DNA of 64,000 nucleotides from Lachnotalea glycerini (GTDB lineage Bacteria > Bacillota > Clostridia > Lachnospirales > Lachnospiraceae). The position numbers and the translations under genes are program-made. Below are positions 26,805 through 36,365 of this stretch, piece by piece. How positions within the stretch are numbered: position 1 is the stretch's first letter; each line of letters opens with the position of its first letter. The stretch is taken from NCBI RefSeq assembly GCF_003201285.1, contig NZ_QICS01000004.1:1-64000 (forward strand). The letters run 5' to 3'. Below the pieces are notes generated by a model, which had not been told where the DNA came from, did no database searches, and was given only the letters and a program-made list of their open reading frames with translations.

Positions 26805-27677
26805 ATGGCAATGGAAAGAAGTAAGGCAGTTAAGTCTAAAGCTTACTATTTCGCAACAACAATCAAGTATTTTTTCTTAACATTGATTGCATTACTCACG
26901 ATCTACCCGATTATTTATGTTGTATTTGGTTCTTTTAAAGAAAACAAAGAGCTTGTACTTGGCGGAATTAATATTCTTCCTAAATCCTTTATAGTCAGCA
27001 ATTATGTTGAGGCATGGCAAAGAGCTAATTTTGCAAGATATACATTAAACAGTATGATTCTTAGCATCGCGGTCATGCTATTGACTCTGGTAATTTCAAC
27101 TATGGCAGGCTACTGCTTTGCAAGAAAAGATTTCTTTATGAAAGAGGTTATATATGGAATTTTTTTAGTATTTATGTTTATCAATGTTGGAAGCGTTTCA
27201 CTTAGACCATTGTTTGAGCTGGCAGTTAAGTTAAAAATAAATAGTTCTTTGCTGCCTGTTATTCTAATATCAACCGGTATGGGACAGGCAACTTACATAT
27301 TCTTAGTGCGAGGCTATATGAATGCAGTGCCAAAGGAACTTGACGAGGCAGCGACATTGGACGGATGTTCTTTTTTTCAAATTTACTATAAAATTATGCT
27401 TCCTGTATTAAAGCCAGTTATGGCATCCATCGCATTGCTTTCTTTTCGCGGGGCATGGAATGAATATATCTTACCATTGGTATTTACCATGACAAATGAA
27501 AAATTGCGTCCGTTAACCGTTGGAGTCGTAGCACTTCGTAAGGCAGGAGACGGTGCAGCAGCATGGAATATCATGTTTGCAGGCTCTACGATTGCAATTA
27601 TGCCGATTCTTCTAGTATACATTTTTGCAAGCAAGCATTTTATGGGTGGGTTAACAGCTGGTTCGGTAAAGGGCTAA
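26805..27677 (+). CDS. Sugar ABC transporter permease (MalG/UgpE type)
   Basis: A 290-aa permease. Its EAA loop is KELDEAATLDGCSFFQIYYK. The start at 26805 is preferred because AGGAG at 26791-26795 is well spaced for it and too close for the in-frame ATG at 26796. It forms the heterodimer with the preceding permease. Confidence 0.92.
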   Translation: MAMERSKAVKSKAYYFATTIKYFFLTLIALLTIYPIIYVVFGSFKENKELVLGGINILPKSFIVSNYVEAWQRANFARYTLNSMILSIAVMLLTLVISTMAGYCFARKDFFMKEVIYGIFLVFMFINVGSVSLRPLFELAVKLKINSSLLPVILISTGMGQATYIFLVRGYMNAVPKELDEAATLDGCSFFQIYYKIMLPVLKPVMASIALLSFRGAWNEYILPLVFTMTNEKLRPLTVGVVALRKAGDGAAAWNIMFAGSTIAIMPILLVYIFASKHFMGGLTAGSVKG

Positions 27678-27701
27678 ACAATAAAATGGGGTGACAAAAG
27701 A

Positions 27702-30137
27702 ATGAAAGCAATAAAGCTAAATGAAGCAGGTTTTGTTACAAGCTTTTTGGTGTCAGGACCGAAAGAATCTGTGTTAGAATGCGATGCTTCGGATAATAAT
27801 CAATTAAGACAGGAATCGAATTTAAGGAGTATCGTTGCTGATTCAAGAAATGAATTTACAGATAGCGAAATAGCAATTGGTAAAATAAGCAGCCTTAACA
27901 AGCCGTGGGAATATTACTATTCGCATGGAAATTGGTTTGTCGATAAAAGCAGCTTTTATCCAATGATTCGAAAAGTTGAAATGTTGGCGGCTGTTAACAT
28001 ATTTGCTAAGGAAAGCATGAAAGTGAAAGCAGTCGTTTGGACTTATGGAGCCTATGAGCTCTGGATCAATGGCAAAAAGCAGGGGGAAAATAAGAAACCT
28101 GTCTATAAGCCCATTAACAAGAATGAATTAGTGCTTTCGCTAAATAAAGGATGCAACGAGCTTCGTATCCGTTTTCAAAATCTGGGAGTACGGGATACTA
28201 GAAATATATTAGGTTTGCAAATACTCGAAAAGACAAGTTATCTTGAGATAAAGCTTCCAGATGAAAGAAAAGCTGAGAAATTCAGACAACTTGAAGAAAT
28301 TTTGAATAGCTGTTGCCTAACAAAAAGTAAATTGAAATTTAAGCGTGCATTTGAAGGGAAAATGGTGGTAAGATATGACCATAAGACAGACGATTATTTT
28401 TCTCAGTCAAAACGCTATGAGGATATTGATATTACCGGTAAAACAGAAATTGATATAAGAGCCGGTGAACAATATCTGTCTGTAATAGGCTGGATTGATG
28501 ATTTTTATCTTCAAAGAAAGCTTGAGATTGCAGATAATGTACACCCAAGGTATGTTGATTATGAGGGAAATGAAGAAAGTACAGATTATATTTATTATGA
28601 AATCAGTCAGGTAAAAGCTATGATTCGGGGAAGCAGCGACCGATTTGTTATGTATAATATATTGGCAAGACATGCAGTTGGAAACGTGTCAGAAGACGAA
28701 GAAGCTGAGATATTAAATGATTTAATGCATATTGAAAACAGAAGGGATTGTTCAGATTTTATTTTGTGTGCGTATATGAGATATTTAAGGCTGTATCCGC
28801 TAAATGACAGACTGGAAAAGAGGACAAAAGAAGTTCTTTTAAATTACAGGTATTGGATGAATCAGGATGGTTTTGACGGTATGTGTTTTTGGAGCGAGAA
28901 TCATTCTCTTTTATTCTATATTAGTGCACTTATGGCCGGTCAGCGTTATCCAATGGATTGGTTTATCAGGGCAAAAAAAACAGGAAAAGAATTAGAACAT
29001 GAAGCATATCATAAGGTGAATCAATGGCTGGATGATATTCTAAAACAAGGTTTTGAGGAATTCCAAAGCGGAGGTTATTTACCTATTACCTTTTCAGGAC
29101 TATTAAATTTGGTGGATTTTGAAAAGGGAGAGCTTTCCGATAAAGCGGCAAAGGTATTGGATAAAATGCTTGAAATGCTTTCACTTCATTCCTTTAAGGG
29201 CAGTGTCATATCACCTCAGGGAAGAGTTTACCGGGAGGTATTATATCCGTGTAATCAAAGTGTACAGGTATTGTTGCATATGCTGGATTCGAGTAAACCA
29301 TATTATTTCAGTGAATGGGTCAGCATGATGGCAACCAGCAGCTATTTATTGCCATACAGGCTTAAAGACTGGATGGAGATAGAAGCAGACTGTGGATATA
29401 CTACGGGGAATGCATTCATAAAGGTATATAAGAAAAAGGATTATATCGTTACTTCAGTTCAATCAGAAAGACAAGATGCCAATCCGCATTATTGGGAAAA
29501 TATAAGCAATAATCAGGATGCCGACATCAATTCCTATCAGTATTGCAAATCTATCAATGAATGCTTTCATGGAACCTCTCGATTTGAGCCGGGAGTATAT
29601 GGATATCAACAGCACATGAATTATATAGGCATTGATAATGATACAGTGGTGTTTATCAATCATCCGGGAGGAACCTGTGATGCGACCTCCATGAGGCCAG
29701 GATACTGGTTTGGAAATGGCATTATGCCAGCGATTCGGCAAGATAAAAATAGGCTTGGCATTATATATGATATCACGGAGGATTGCCCGATACCGTTTAC
29801 GCACATTTATTTTCCATGTAATAAGTTTGATAAGGTGATAGATAAGGCAGGATGGAAGTTTGGTAAAAAGGGAAATAGCTACGTAGCAATATGGTGCAGC
29901 GGACAAATGAAGGCTTATCAGGATCAATTATTTGACTGCGAATTTCGCGTAATGGACAGACAGGCAGCCTATTTTTGTATTGCAGGAAGCCAGGACGAAT
30001 ATAAAAGCTTTGATAATTTCAGAAAGTTTGTAGAAATGCAAAAGCCTGAATTTCATAGTAAAGAGAGGATACTTTATTGTGCAAATAATTTTTCCATGAT
30101 ATACATAAGACATTTTAATCAAACTCAATTTATATAG
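27702..30137 (+). CDS. Large putative carbohydrate-active enzyme of unknown family
   Basis: An 811-aa protein without a signal peptide. The first roughly 200 residues look like a beta-sandwich of the carbohydrate-binding kind (VVWTYGAYELWINGKKQ). A helix-rich middle (about 330-560) resembles an alpha/alpha toroid, with MCFWSENHSLLFYISALMAG and a GFEEFQSGGYLP repeat-like helix. The C-terminal part is predominantly beta. I cannot place it in a numbered GH or PL family. The order importer, this gene, GH28 suggests an intracellular enzyme acting on imported pectin-derived oligosaccharides. A GGGGTGA site precedes the ATG. Confidence 0.6.
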   Translation: MKAIKLNEAGFVTSFLVSGPKESVLECDASDNNQLRQESNLRSIVADSRNEFTDSEIAIGKISSLNKPWEYYYSHGNWFVDKSSFYPMIRKVEMLAAVNIFAKESMKVKAVVWTYGAYELWINGKKQGENKKPVYKPINKNELVLSLNKGCNELRIRFQNLGVRDTRNILGLQILEKTSYLEIKLPDERKAEKFRQLEEILNSCCLTKSKLKFKRAFEGKMVVRYDHKTDDYFSQSKRYEDIDITGKTEIDIRAGEQYLSVIGWIDDFYLQRKLEIADNVHPRYVDYEGNEESTDYIYYEISQVKAMIRGSSDRFVMYNILARHAVGNVSEDEEAEILNDLMHIENRRDCSDFILCAYMRYLRLYPLNDRLEKRTKEVLLNYRYWMNQDGFDGMCFWSENHSLLFYISALMAGQRYPMDWFIRAKKTGKELEHEAYHKVNQWLDDILKQGFEEFQSGGYLPITFSGLLNLVDFEKGELSDKAAKVLDKMLEMLSLHSFKGSVISPQGRVYREVLYPCNQSVQVLLHMLDSSKPYYFSEWVSMMATSSYLLPYRLKDWMEIEADCGYTTGNAFIKVYKKKDYIVTSVQSERQDANPHYWENISNNQDADINSYQYCKSINECFHGTSRFEPGVYGYQQHMNYIGIDNDTVVFINHPGGTCDATSMRPGYWFGNGIMPAIRQDKNRLGIIYDITEDCPIPFTHIYFPCNKFDKVIDKAGWKFGKKGNSYVAIWCSGQMKAYQDQLFDCEFRVMDRQAAYFCIAGSQDEYKSFDNFRKFVEMQKPEFHSKERILYCANNFSMIYIRHFNQTQFI

Positions 30138-30209
30138 AAGTTTATGTCAGGTGAGATATTGTTGTAAATATTAATTGAAATTTATCAAGAAGATAACAGG
30201 AGGATAGCA

Positions 30210-31532
30210 ATGATATACAATATATTAGATTTTGGTGCAATTGGTGATGGCATTCAAAATGATGCGCCGGCTATTCAAAAGGCAGTTGATGCATGCTCAA
30301 GAAGTGGAGGCGGACGGGTTTTGATACCAGAGGGAAAGGTGTTTAAAGCAGGCTCGATTGTATTAAAAACAAATGTTGAACTTCACCTTGAGCAGGGATC
30401 ATTTTTAAAGGCTAGCGACAGTTTAGAGGATTATCATTGGGTTGATGGTATCAATAAGATCTCTCAAAATAGTGAAAGCAAAGTTTTGTCTTACGTAAAT
30501 TGTGAGTACAATGGTAAACCCTTTCAATATTTCATTTATGCGAAGGATGAGAAAAATATTAGTATTACAGGTCCAGGCAAAATAGATGGGACGGAGGAGC
30601 TGTATTATGGTGAAATAGATCAATATCATATTGAAGGCAGCTACTATCCCAGAATTCCAATGATGCTGCTGGAAAATATTAAGAATTTAATTATTAAGGA
30701 TGTTACTTTAGCAAGAAGTGGGTTTTGGACAGTACATATGGCAGGCTGCTATGATGTTTTGATAGATGGAATCAAGATTTTAAATAATTTAAAAATGGCA
30801 AATGCAGATGGAATTGATCCAGATCATTGTAAAAATGTAAGAATAATCAATTGTTATTTGGAATGTGCAGATGACTGTATCGTATTTAAGAATACCAAAG
30901 CTTTTGAGCAATATGGAGATTGTGAGAATATATTTGTTTACGGCTGTACCATGATATCTACCAGTTCAGCACTCAAATTTGGGACAGAAAGCGAAAATAA
31001 TTTTCATAATATCTTGGTGGAAAATTGTACAATAAATAGAAGTAACCGAGGAATTTCACTACAGCTTAGAGACTGTGGAAATATAGAAAATGTAAAATTT
31101 TCTAATATTAAAATTGAGACAAGAAAATTTTCCAATCAATGGTGGGGGAGTGCAGAGCCAATCTATATTACTGCAATTGACAGAAAAGACGGAGTAAAAG
31201 CAGGACATATTAAAAATATTCAATTTGAAAATATTCACTGCAACAGTGAAAACGGAATCTTTATTTTGGGCAGTGAAGATAATCATATTGAAAATATAAC
31301 GTTTGATAATATTTTATTGTCAATGAAGAAAATCTCCAAATGGGATATTTACGGAAATGATATCAGACCATGTGCTCATGATGGAATCGTAGAGCGCAAA
31401 ATTAATGGATTATTTGTAAAATATGCAAAAAATATAAAAGCTAGAAATTTAAAGATTCATATAGATGATAGTATGAAAGCTTTTATGGGGGATGAGATAG
31501 AATCTGATCAGGTTGAAAACATAAATATCTAA
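30210..31532 (+). CDS. Intracellular GH28-family glycosidase
   Basis: A 440-aa right-handed beta-helix of the polygalacturonase family. The N-terminal NILDFGAIGDGIQNDAPAIQ is typical. Catalytic acids are D200 in NADGIDPDH and the pair D221-D222 in CADDCIVFK. The usual GHG is replaced by SSALKFGTE, and RSNRGISLQ stands in the region of the RIK motif. No signal peptide is seen, so it should act in the cytoplasm on imported galacturonides or rhamnogalacturonides, probably as an exo-enzyme. AGGAGG precedes the ATG. It is the last gene of the importer unit. Confidence 0.85.
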   Translation: MIYNILDFGAIGDGIQNDAPAIQKAVDACSRSGGGRVLIPEGKVFKAGSIVLKTNVELHLEQGSFLKASDSLEDYHWVDGINKISQNSESKVLSYVNCEYNGKPFQYFIYAKDEKNISITGPGKIDGTEELYYGEIDQYHIEGSYYPRIPMMLLENIKNLIIKDVTLARSGFWTVHMAGCYDVLIDGIKILNNLKMANADGIDPDHCKNVRIINCYLECADDCIVFKNTKAFEQYGDCENIFVYGCTMISTSSALKFGTESENNFHNILVENCTINRSNRGISLQLRDCGNIENVKFSNIKIETRKFSNQWWGSAEPIYITAIDRKDGVKAGHIKNIQFENIHCNSENGIFILGSEDNHIENITFDNILLSMKKISKWDIYGNDIRPCAHDGIVERKINGLFVKYAKNIKARNLKIHIDDSMKAFMGDEIESDQVENINI

Positions 31533-31537
31533 AAAAC

Positions 31538-31573
31538 AATGAACTACTCTGATATTCAGGGTAGTTCATTATT
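31538..31573. terminator. Bidirectional terminator between GH28 and AraC genes
   Basis: AATGAACTAC (31538-31547) pairs with GTAGTTCATT (31561-31570), with an A6 run on one side and T-rich sequence on the other. The AraC gene ends within it. Confidence 0.85.
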
Positions 31574-32482
31574 TATCAGTGTAATGGAATCATTTTCTAC
31601 AAATTTTTTATCAGATGTTTTTCTATTATAACAGGACAAAGAATAAATATCTAAATAGGTGTCAGTTGCAAATGCAGTTGGAGTGAATCCGGTAATGTCT
31701 TTAAAAACTCGGTTAAAATTTCTCACGTTGTTAAATCCACAATTGATTGCAATGTCTGTCACCTTATCAGGAGTATTCCTAAGTTGTCCAGCAGCGTGTT
31801 CAATTCGAATCAGGTTAATGTAATGGACATAATTAATACCGGTAAGCTTTTTGAATATTTTGGAAAAATGGCTCTTAGAAAAATTCATTTTATTTGCAGC
31901 AAAACTTAAGGATAAATTATCATAATAATGGGAATCAATATAGGACAAAAGCTGTTGTAAATCATAAAGCATGGCATCTCGGTTGGTCGTTTCTAGGGAG
32001 ATTAGTTCATTCTTTGGTATCTTACGTAAAAGCTGATACCAAAATTTAGTCAGTGTTGCGATAACAATTTCCTGATAGTAAGTTTCTTTCGCCTTTGTCT
32101 CTGTTTTTACTATATTGATCAGGTGAAGCAGCTCCTCATTTAGATGAAACTGTTCTAGCATTTCATGGGTTACTAATGGATGCGCAAGGTTTGATTTTTC
32201 ATACAACGGACTTATGAGGTTTGGGTCAAAAATTACGAAATCTAACGAATTGTCCACATCATAGGAATCGCTGTAATGAATATTTCCACTGTCACAGATA
32301 ACTAAATCTCCCTTTTTTGCGACAAAAATATGATCATTGATACTGATTCTTGCACTGCCGTCGTGAATATAAATAAATTCTATTTCCTTATGCCAATGTG
32401 CTAAAAAACTTATGTTTTTATAAGAGGAATGCCAAACCATAAAATCAGAATCATAGCTTCGCACCTCGTGAAATGCTTTCAT
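31556..32482 (-). CDS. AraC-family regulator with cupin sensor
   Basis: A 308-aa regulator. An N-terminal cupin sugar-sensing domain spans about residues 15-150 (HWHKEIEFIYIHDGSARISI). Two helix-turn-helix motifs at about 185-280 include NKMNFSKSHFSKIFKKLTG and VTDIAINCGFNNVRNFNRVF. It lies between the GH28 gene and fucI and is divergent from fucI, so it may control either locus. AGGAGG precedes the ATG. Confidence 0.88.
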   Translation of the reverse strand: MKAFHEVRSYDSDFMVWHSSYKNISFLAHWHKEIEFIYIHDGSARISINDHIFVAKKGDLVICDSGNIHYSDSYDVDNSLDFVIFDPNLISPLYEKSNLAHPLVTHEMLEQFHLNEELLHLINIVKTETKAKETYYQEIVIATLTKFWYQLLRKIPKNELISLETTNRDAMLYDLQQLLSYIDSHYYDNLSLSFAANKMNFSKSHFSKIFKKLTGINYVHYINLIRIEHAAGQLRNTPDKVTDIAINCGFNNVRNFNRVFKDITGFTPTAFATDTYLDIYSLSCYNRKTSDKKFVENDSITLINNELP

Positions 32483-32781
32483 ATACAGCCTCCTGTAAAA
32501 AATATAGTCAAGTAGCGTAGCGGATTATTAATATGCTCTTTGACTAGATATTATAGCAACAATATCAAAAAATGTCCATATAAAAGCAGAAATTTGCGAG
32601 CGAAATAGAAGTACTTATTGTATAATTGGCATATAAATAAAAATGATATGTATCAATTATTGGACAAAACTACTATGATTTAGATAAAACTATAATTTGT
32701 TATGGTAAATGTTGAGAATAAATCATAGTTAATTGAGAGGCTGATAACTATAAAAGTAAAAAGAAATGGGAGGTAATTTAA
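32483..32781. other. Divergent intergenic region araC-type gene / fucI
   Basis: AT-rich region carrying the control sequences of two divergent genes. A TATAAT at about 32620 and TTGGAC/ATAAAA-like hexamers at about 32660-32690 are possible promoter parts, but none has a convincing partner. No small gene is evident. Confidence 0.4.
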
Positions 32782-34575
32782 ATGGCAGAGAGCAGATTAA
32801 TTGGTGATTACCCTGTAATCGGCATCAGACCTACGATTGACGGAAGAAGAGGAACTCTTAAGGTAAGAGAATCTTTGGAAGAACAGACGATGGGCATGGC
32901 AAAGGCGGCGGCAGATTTATTTACTAAAAATCTTAAATATTCAAACGGTGAGCCTGTTAAGGTAGTCATTGCAGATACTACAATTGGTCGTGTTGCAGAG
33001 GCAGCAGCCTGCGCCAATCAATTTAAAAAAGCAGGAGTGGATATAACTTTGACGGTAACTCCGTGCTGGTGTTATGGTTCGGAAACGATGGACATGGATC
33101 CAATGACGATTAAAGGGGTTTGGGGCTTTAATGGAACAGAAAGACCTGGTGCAGTATATTTGGCAGCTGTTTTAGCAGGTCATGCACAAAAGGGTCTTCC
33201 GGCCTTTGGGATTTACGGTCATGATGTTCAGGATGCAGATGATACATCTATTCCAAGGGATGTAGAGGAGAAATTACTTCGCTTTGGACGTGCAGCTGTG
33301 GCCGCAGCAACCATGAGAGGTAAATCCTATTTGCAAATTGGTTCAATCTGTATGGGGATTGCGGGCTCTATTGTCAATGTAGAGTTTTTTGAAGAATATC
33401 TTGGAATGAGAGTGGAATCAGTAGATGAGGTAGAAATTATCCGCAGAATGACAGAAAATATCTACGATGAAGATGAATTTAAGAAGGCAATGGCATGGAC
33501 AAAGGAAAAATGCAAGGAAGGCTTTGATAAAAATCCAACGAGTGCACAAAAAACTCTTGAGGAAAAGGAAAAAGATTGGGAATTTGTTGTTAAGATGATG
33601 TGTATCATTAAGGATTTAATGAATGGAAATCAGAATCTTCCAAAAGGCTGTGAGGAAGAAATGGTTGGACATAATGCAATTGCAGCAGGCTTTCAAGGAC
33701 AAAGACAATGGACAGATTTTTATCCAAATTGCGACTATCCAGAAGCGTTGCTTAATTCCTCTTTTGACTGGACAGGAGCCAGAGAACCATATATTCTGGC
33801 TACGGAAAATGACAGCTTAAACGGTGTGGGTATGTTGTTTGGAAAATTGTTGACGAATACGGCTCAAATATTTGCAGATGTCAGAACTTATTGGAGCCCG
33901 GAGGCAGTAAAGAAAGCCACTGGATATGATTTAGAAGGGGTCGCCAAGAAATCAGGTGGTATGATTCATCTTATTAACTCAGGTGCTGCTTGTTTGGATG
34001 CCTGCGCAGAAGTAAAGGATGATTCAGGCAATGCATTAATGAAACCTTTCTGGGAAATGAAAGAAAAGGATATCGATGCCTGCCTTAAGGCAACTACTTG
34101 GAATGCTGCTGATCAGGGGTATTTTAGAGGAGGTGGATATTCTTCCCGATTCTTGACCCGAGCTGAAATGCCATGCACAATGGTTCGTATGAATCTAGTC
34201 AAGGGACTTGGACCAGTGCTTCAGATAGCGGAAGGCTGGACCGTTAATTTACCAGATGATGTATCTGACCAATTGTGGAAGAGAACCGATTATACATGGC
34301 CATGCACATGGTTTGCGCCAAGAACGACAGGAGAAGGTGCCTTTAAGACGGCATATGATGTTATGAATAACTGGGGTGCGAATCACGGTGCTATCAGTTA
34401 TGGACATATTGGTGCAGATTTAATTACTCTATGCTCTATGCTTCGTATTCCGGTGTGTATGCATAATGTGTCAGAGGAACAAATCTTTAGACCAGCCAGC
34501 TGGAATGCATTTGGAATGGATAAAGAAAGTGCAGATTATAGAGCTTGCACAGTTTATGGACCGATGTACCGTTAA
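32782..34575 (+). CDS. fucI: L-fucose isomerase
   Basis: A 597-aa ketol-isomerase converting L-fucose to L-fuculose (also D-arabinose to D-ribulose). Full-length similarity to FucI is evident from [42 protein letters not shown] and [14 protein letters not shown]. The metal-binding acidic residues lie around GNQNLPKG and [13 protein letters not shown]. The length equals the family norm. AAATGGGAGG precedes the ATG. It heads a region with a second sensor pair, an importer and fucU, but fucK and fucA are not present. Confidence 0.94.
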   Translation: MAESRLIGDYPVIGIRPTIDGRRGTLKVRESLEEQTMGMAKAAADLFTKNLKYSNGEPVKVVIADTTIGRVAEAAACANQFKKAGVDITLTVTPCWCYGSETMDMDPMTIKGVWGFNGTERPGAVYLAAVLAGHAQKGLPAFGIYGHDVQDADDTSIPRDVEEKLLRFGRAAVAAATMRGKSYLQIGSICMGIAGSIVNVEFFEEYLGMRVESVDEVEIIRRMTENIYDEDEFKKAMAWTKEKCKEGFDKNPTSAQKTLEEKEKDWEFVVKMMCIIKDLMNGNQNLPKGCEEEMVGHNAIAAGFQGQRQWTDFYPNCDYPEALLNSSFDWTGAREPYILATENDSLNGVGMLFGKLLTNTAQIFADVRTYWSPEAVKKATGYDLEGVAKKSGGMIHLINSGAACLDACAEVKDDSGNALMKPFWEMKEKDIDACLKATTWNAADQGYFRGGGYSSRFLTRAEMPCTMVRMNLVKGLGPVLQIAEGWTVNLPDDVSDQLWKRTDYTWPCTWFAPRTTGEGAFKTAYDVMNNWGANHGAISYGHIGADLITLCSMLRIPVCMHNVSEEQIFRPASWNAFGMDKESADYRACTVYGPMYR

Positions 34576-34640
34576 TAACGAATGATTGAAAAGCTTAACT
34601 CAATCATACAAAGTGCTGAAGCTATATGAAATAAGCAGTT

Positions 34641-34683
34641 AAAAAAGTGTTTTGAAGGCTATGACCTTTAAGGCACTTTTTGG
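34641..34683 (+). terminator. Terminator after fucI
   Basis: AAAAAGTG with inner AAGG pairs with CCTT and CACTTTTT, followed by GGC. It separates fucI from the regulator genes. Confidence 0.7.
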
Positions 34684-34748
34684 CTTATCAGAATTTAGGC
34701 TCTCTACAGCAGCCTATGTTTACAATAATTACTAAAATGGAGGTAACT

Positions 34749-36365
34749 ATGTACAAAGTTCTGCTAGTAGATGATGAAGCATTAATCCGAGAAGCAATCA
34801 GTGAAAATGTTAGATGGAAAGAGCATGGGTTTGAGCTTATGGGAGCCTGTGAAAATGGTAAAGATGCAATTGAAAAAATTGAGCAGACAGTACCTGATTT
34901 GTTGATCACGGATATTTGTATGCCATATCTGGATGGAATTGAGCTTACGAAATATGTATATGAAAAATATCCGGTTACAAAAGTAATCATTATTAGTGGG
35001 TATGATGAGTTCGAATATGCTAAGACGGCTGTAAAATATAAGGTCTTGGAATATGTATTAAAGCCGGTGACAGCATTCGAGCTTACAGAATTACTTGATA
35101 AAATTAAAGAGGATTTTGATGAGGAAGCAGCCAAGAAAAAAAGTTTAAAGAAAATCAGAGAGGCATACATCAGTAATTTGCCCGTATTAAAAGGAAGATT
35201 CTTAAATGGGTTAATGCAGGGGAGTATGAATGCTGAGGAGATTAAGAAGAAATCAGAAGATTTTCATATTGATTTGTCTGGCAGATATTTTATTGTTACT
35301 GTTGTAGAAGGAGATAATTTAAGAGAATTTCTAAAGAGACATCATGGTATCAAAGAGGATTTGGTTTTATTTGCAATTTACAATATTACTGAAGAAATTG
35401 TAATAAAGAATCAAAGTGGAATTACTTTCCAAAATGGTGAAGATAAGACAATTATCATATTTAAATCAGATCGAGACGAAGGCTTTCGGGCTGGTATCTT
35501 TGACGTATGTACAGAGATTCGAACGGCCTTGAATGAATATCTTAAACTAGATGTTACGATTGGAATTGGAAGAACCGTTACAAGCACAGGGGCGCTTAAT
35601 CAGTCACTTGAATCAGCGAAAGAAATGCTGGAATATCGGTTTTTGCTAGGTGGAAATGTTGTCTTAGATGCAAGAGATCCGGGAAAGAGTAAGCATACAA
35701 CAGAAAGAGAGCTTTCCGCCTGGACAGATGATATTTTATTAAGTATCAAAGCGGGAGAGCATGCAGAGCTAGAAAGGGTAATCAAAAGTTTTATTCAGAA
35801 GTTGAGAGCGGATTATGTACCAAAGAATCGTATTATTATTTTATTTCAAAATATTGTGCTTTCTATTGTTAATATGTTGGATGAGGCAGGGTTAAGTGAT
35901 GAAGCTTTTTTGGAAGGAGAAAATACGTTTATTAATCGAATTTATTTACTCAATCATTTAAAGGACATGGAAGCAGAGCTGATTGAATTTTGTAGTATGA
36001 TATCACAAAAAATGACCAGCGAAAAAGAAAGTTATGGGAATAAGCAAGCTGTTTTGGCATTGGATTACATTGATAAAAATTATAGTAATTCAGAGCTTTC
36101 ATTGAATTCGGTTTGTCGCTATCTGGCTATCAGTACGAGCTATTTTAGCTCAATATTTAAAAGCTGTACGGGTGAGACATTTATTGAAGCTTTAACGAAA
36201 AAAAGAATTGAGAAAGCAAAAAGTCTGATGGAAAACACTGCCCTTAAAGCCTATGAGATTGCAATCGAGGTAGGGTTTAGTGACCCACATTATTTTAGCA
36301 TCATATTTAAAAAGCACACAGGATTAACTCCTACCGAATATACCAAGAATAAGAGGAGACAATAA
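34749..36365 (+). CDS. YesN-type response regulator (REC + AraC)
   Basis: A 538-aa regulator with a receiver domain (residues 1-120; KVLLVDDEALIREAI, phospho-Asp in DLLITDICMPYLDG, Lys in YVLKPVT). A central region of unknown fold follows. The C-terminal AraC DNA-binding domain (about 435-535) contains AYEIAIEVGFSDPHYFSIIF. The start at 34749 has TGGAGGTAACT just before it and is the point where the receiver domain begins; upstream in-frame starts are not supported. One base separates its stop from the kinase start. Confidence 0.92.
   Translation: MYKVLLVDDEALIREAISENVRWKEHGFELMGACENGKDAIEKIEQTVPDLLITDICMPYLDGIELTKYVYEKYPVTKVIIISGYDEFEYAKTAVKYKVLEYVLKPVTAFELTELLDKIKEDFDEEAAKKKSLKKIREAYISNLPVLKGRFLNGLMQGSMNAEEIKKKSEDFHIDLSGRYFIVTVVEGDNLREFLKRHHGIKEDLVLFAIYNITEEIVIKNQSGITFQNGEDKTIIIFKSDRDEGFRAGIFDVCTEIRTALNEYLKLDVTIGIGRTVTSTGALNQSLESAKEMLEYRFLLGGNVVLDARDPGKSKHTTERELSAWTDDILLSIKAGEHAELERVIKSFIQKLRADYVPKNRIIILFQNIVLSIVNMLDEAGLSDEAFLEGENTFINRIYLLNHLKDMEAELIEFCSMISQKMTSEKESYGNKQAVLALDYIDKNYSNSELSLNSVCRYLAISTSYFSSIFKSCTGETFIEALTKKRIEKAKSLMENTALKAYEIAIEVGFSDPHYFSIIFKKHTGLTPTEYTKNKRRQ

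Noticed and set aside
27702-30137. Naming the 811-aa protein as a rhamnosidase or heparinase
   Set aside because: The domain outline is only similar in kind; no catalytic motif of either family could be identified.
34688-35170. A 160-codon frame on the minus strand
   Set aside because: It is antisense to the receiver domain of the response regulator; Ser/Thr-rich composition reflects the opposite strand.
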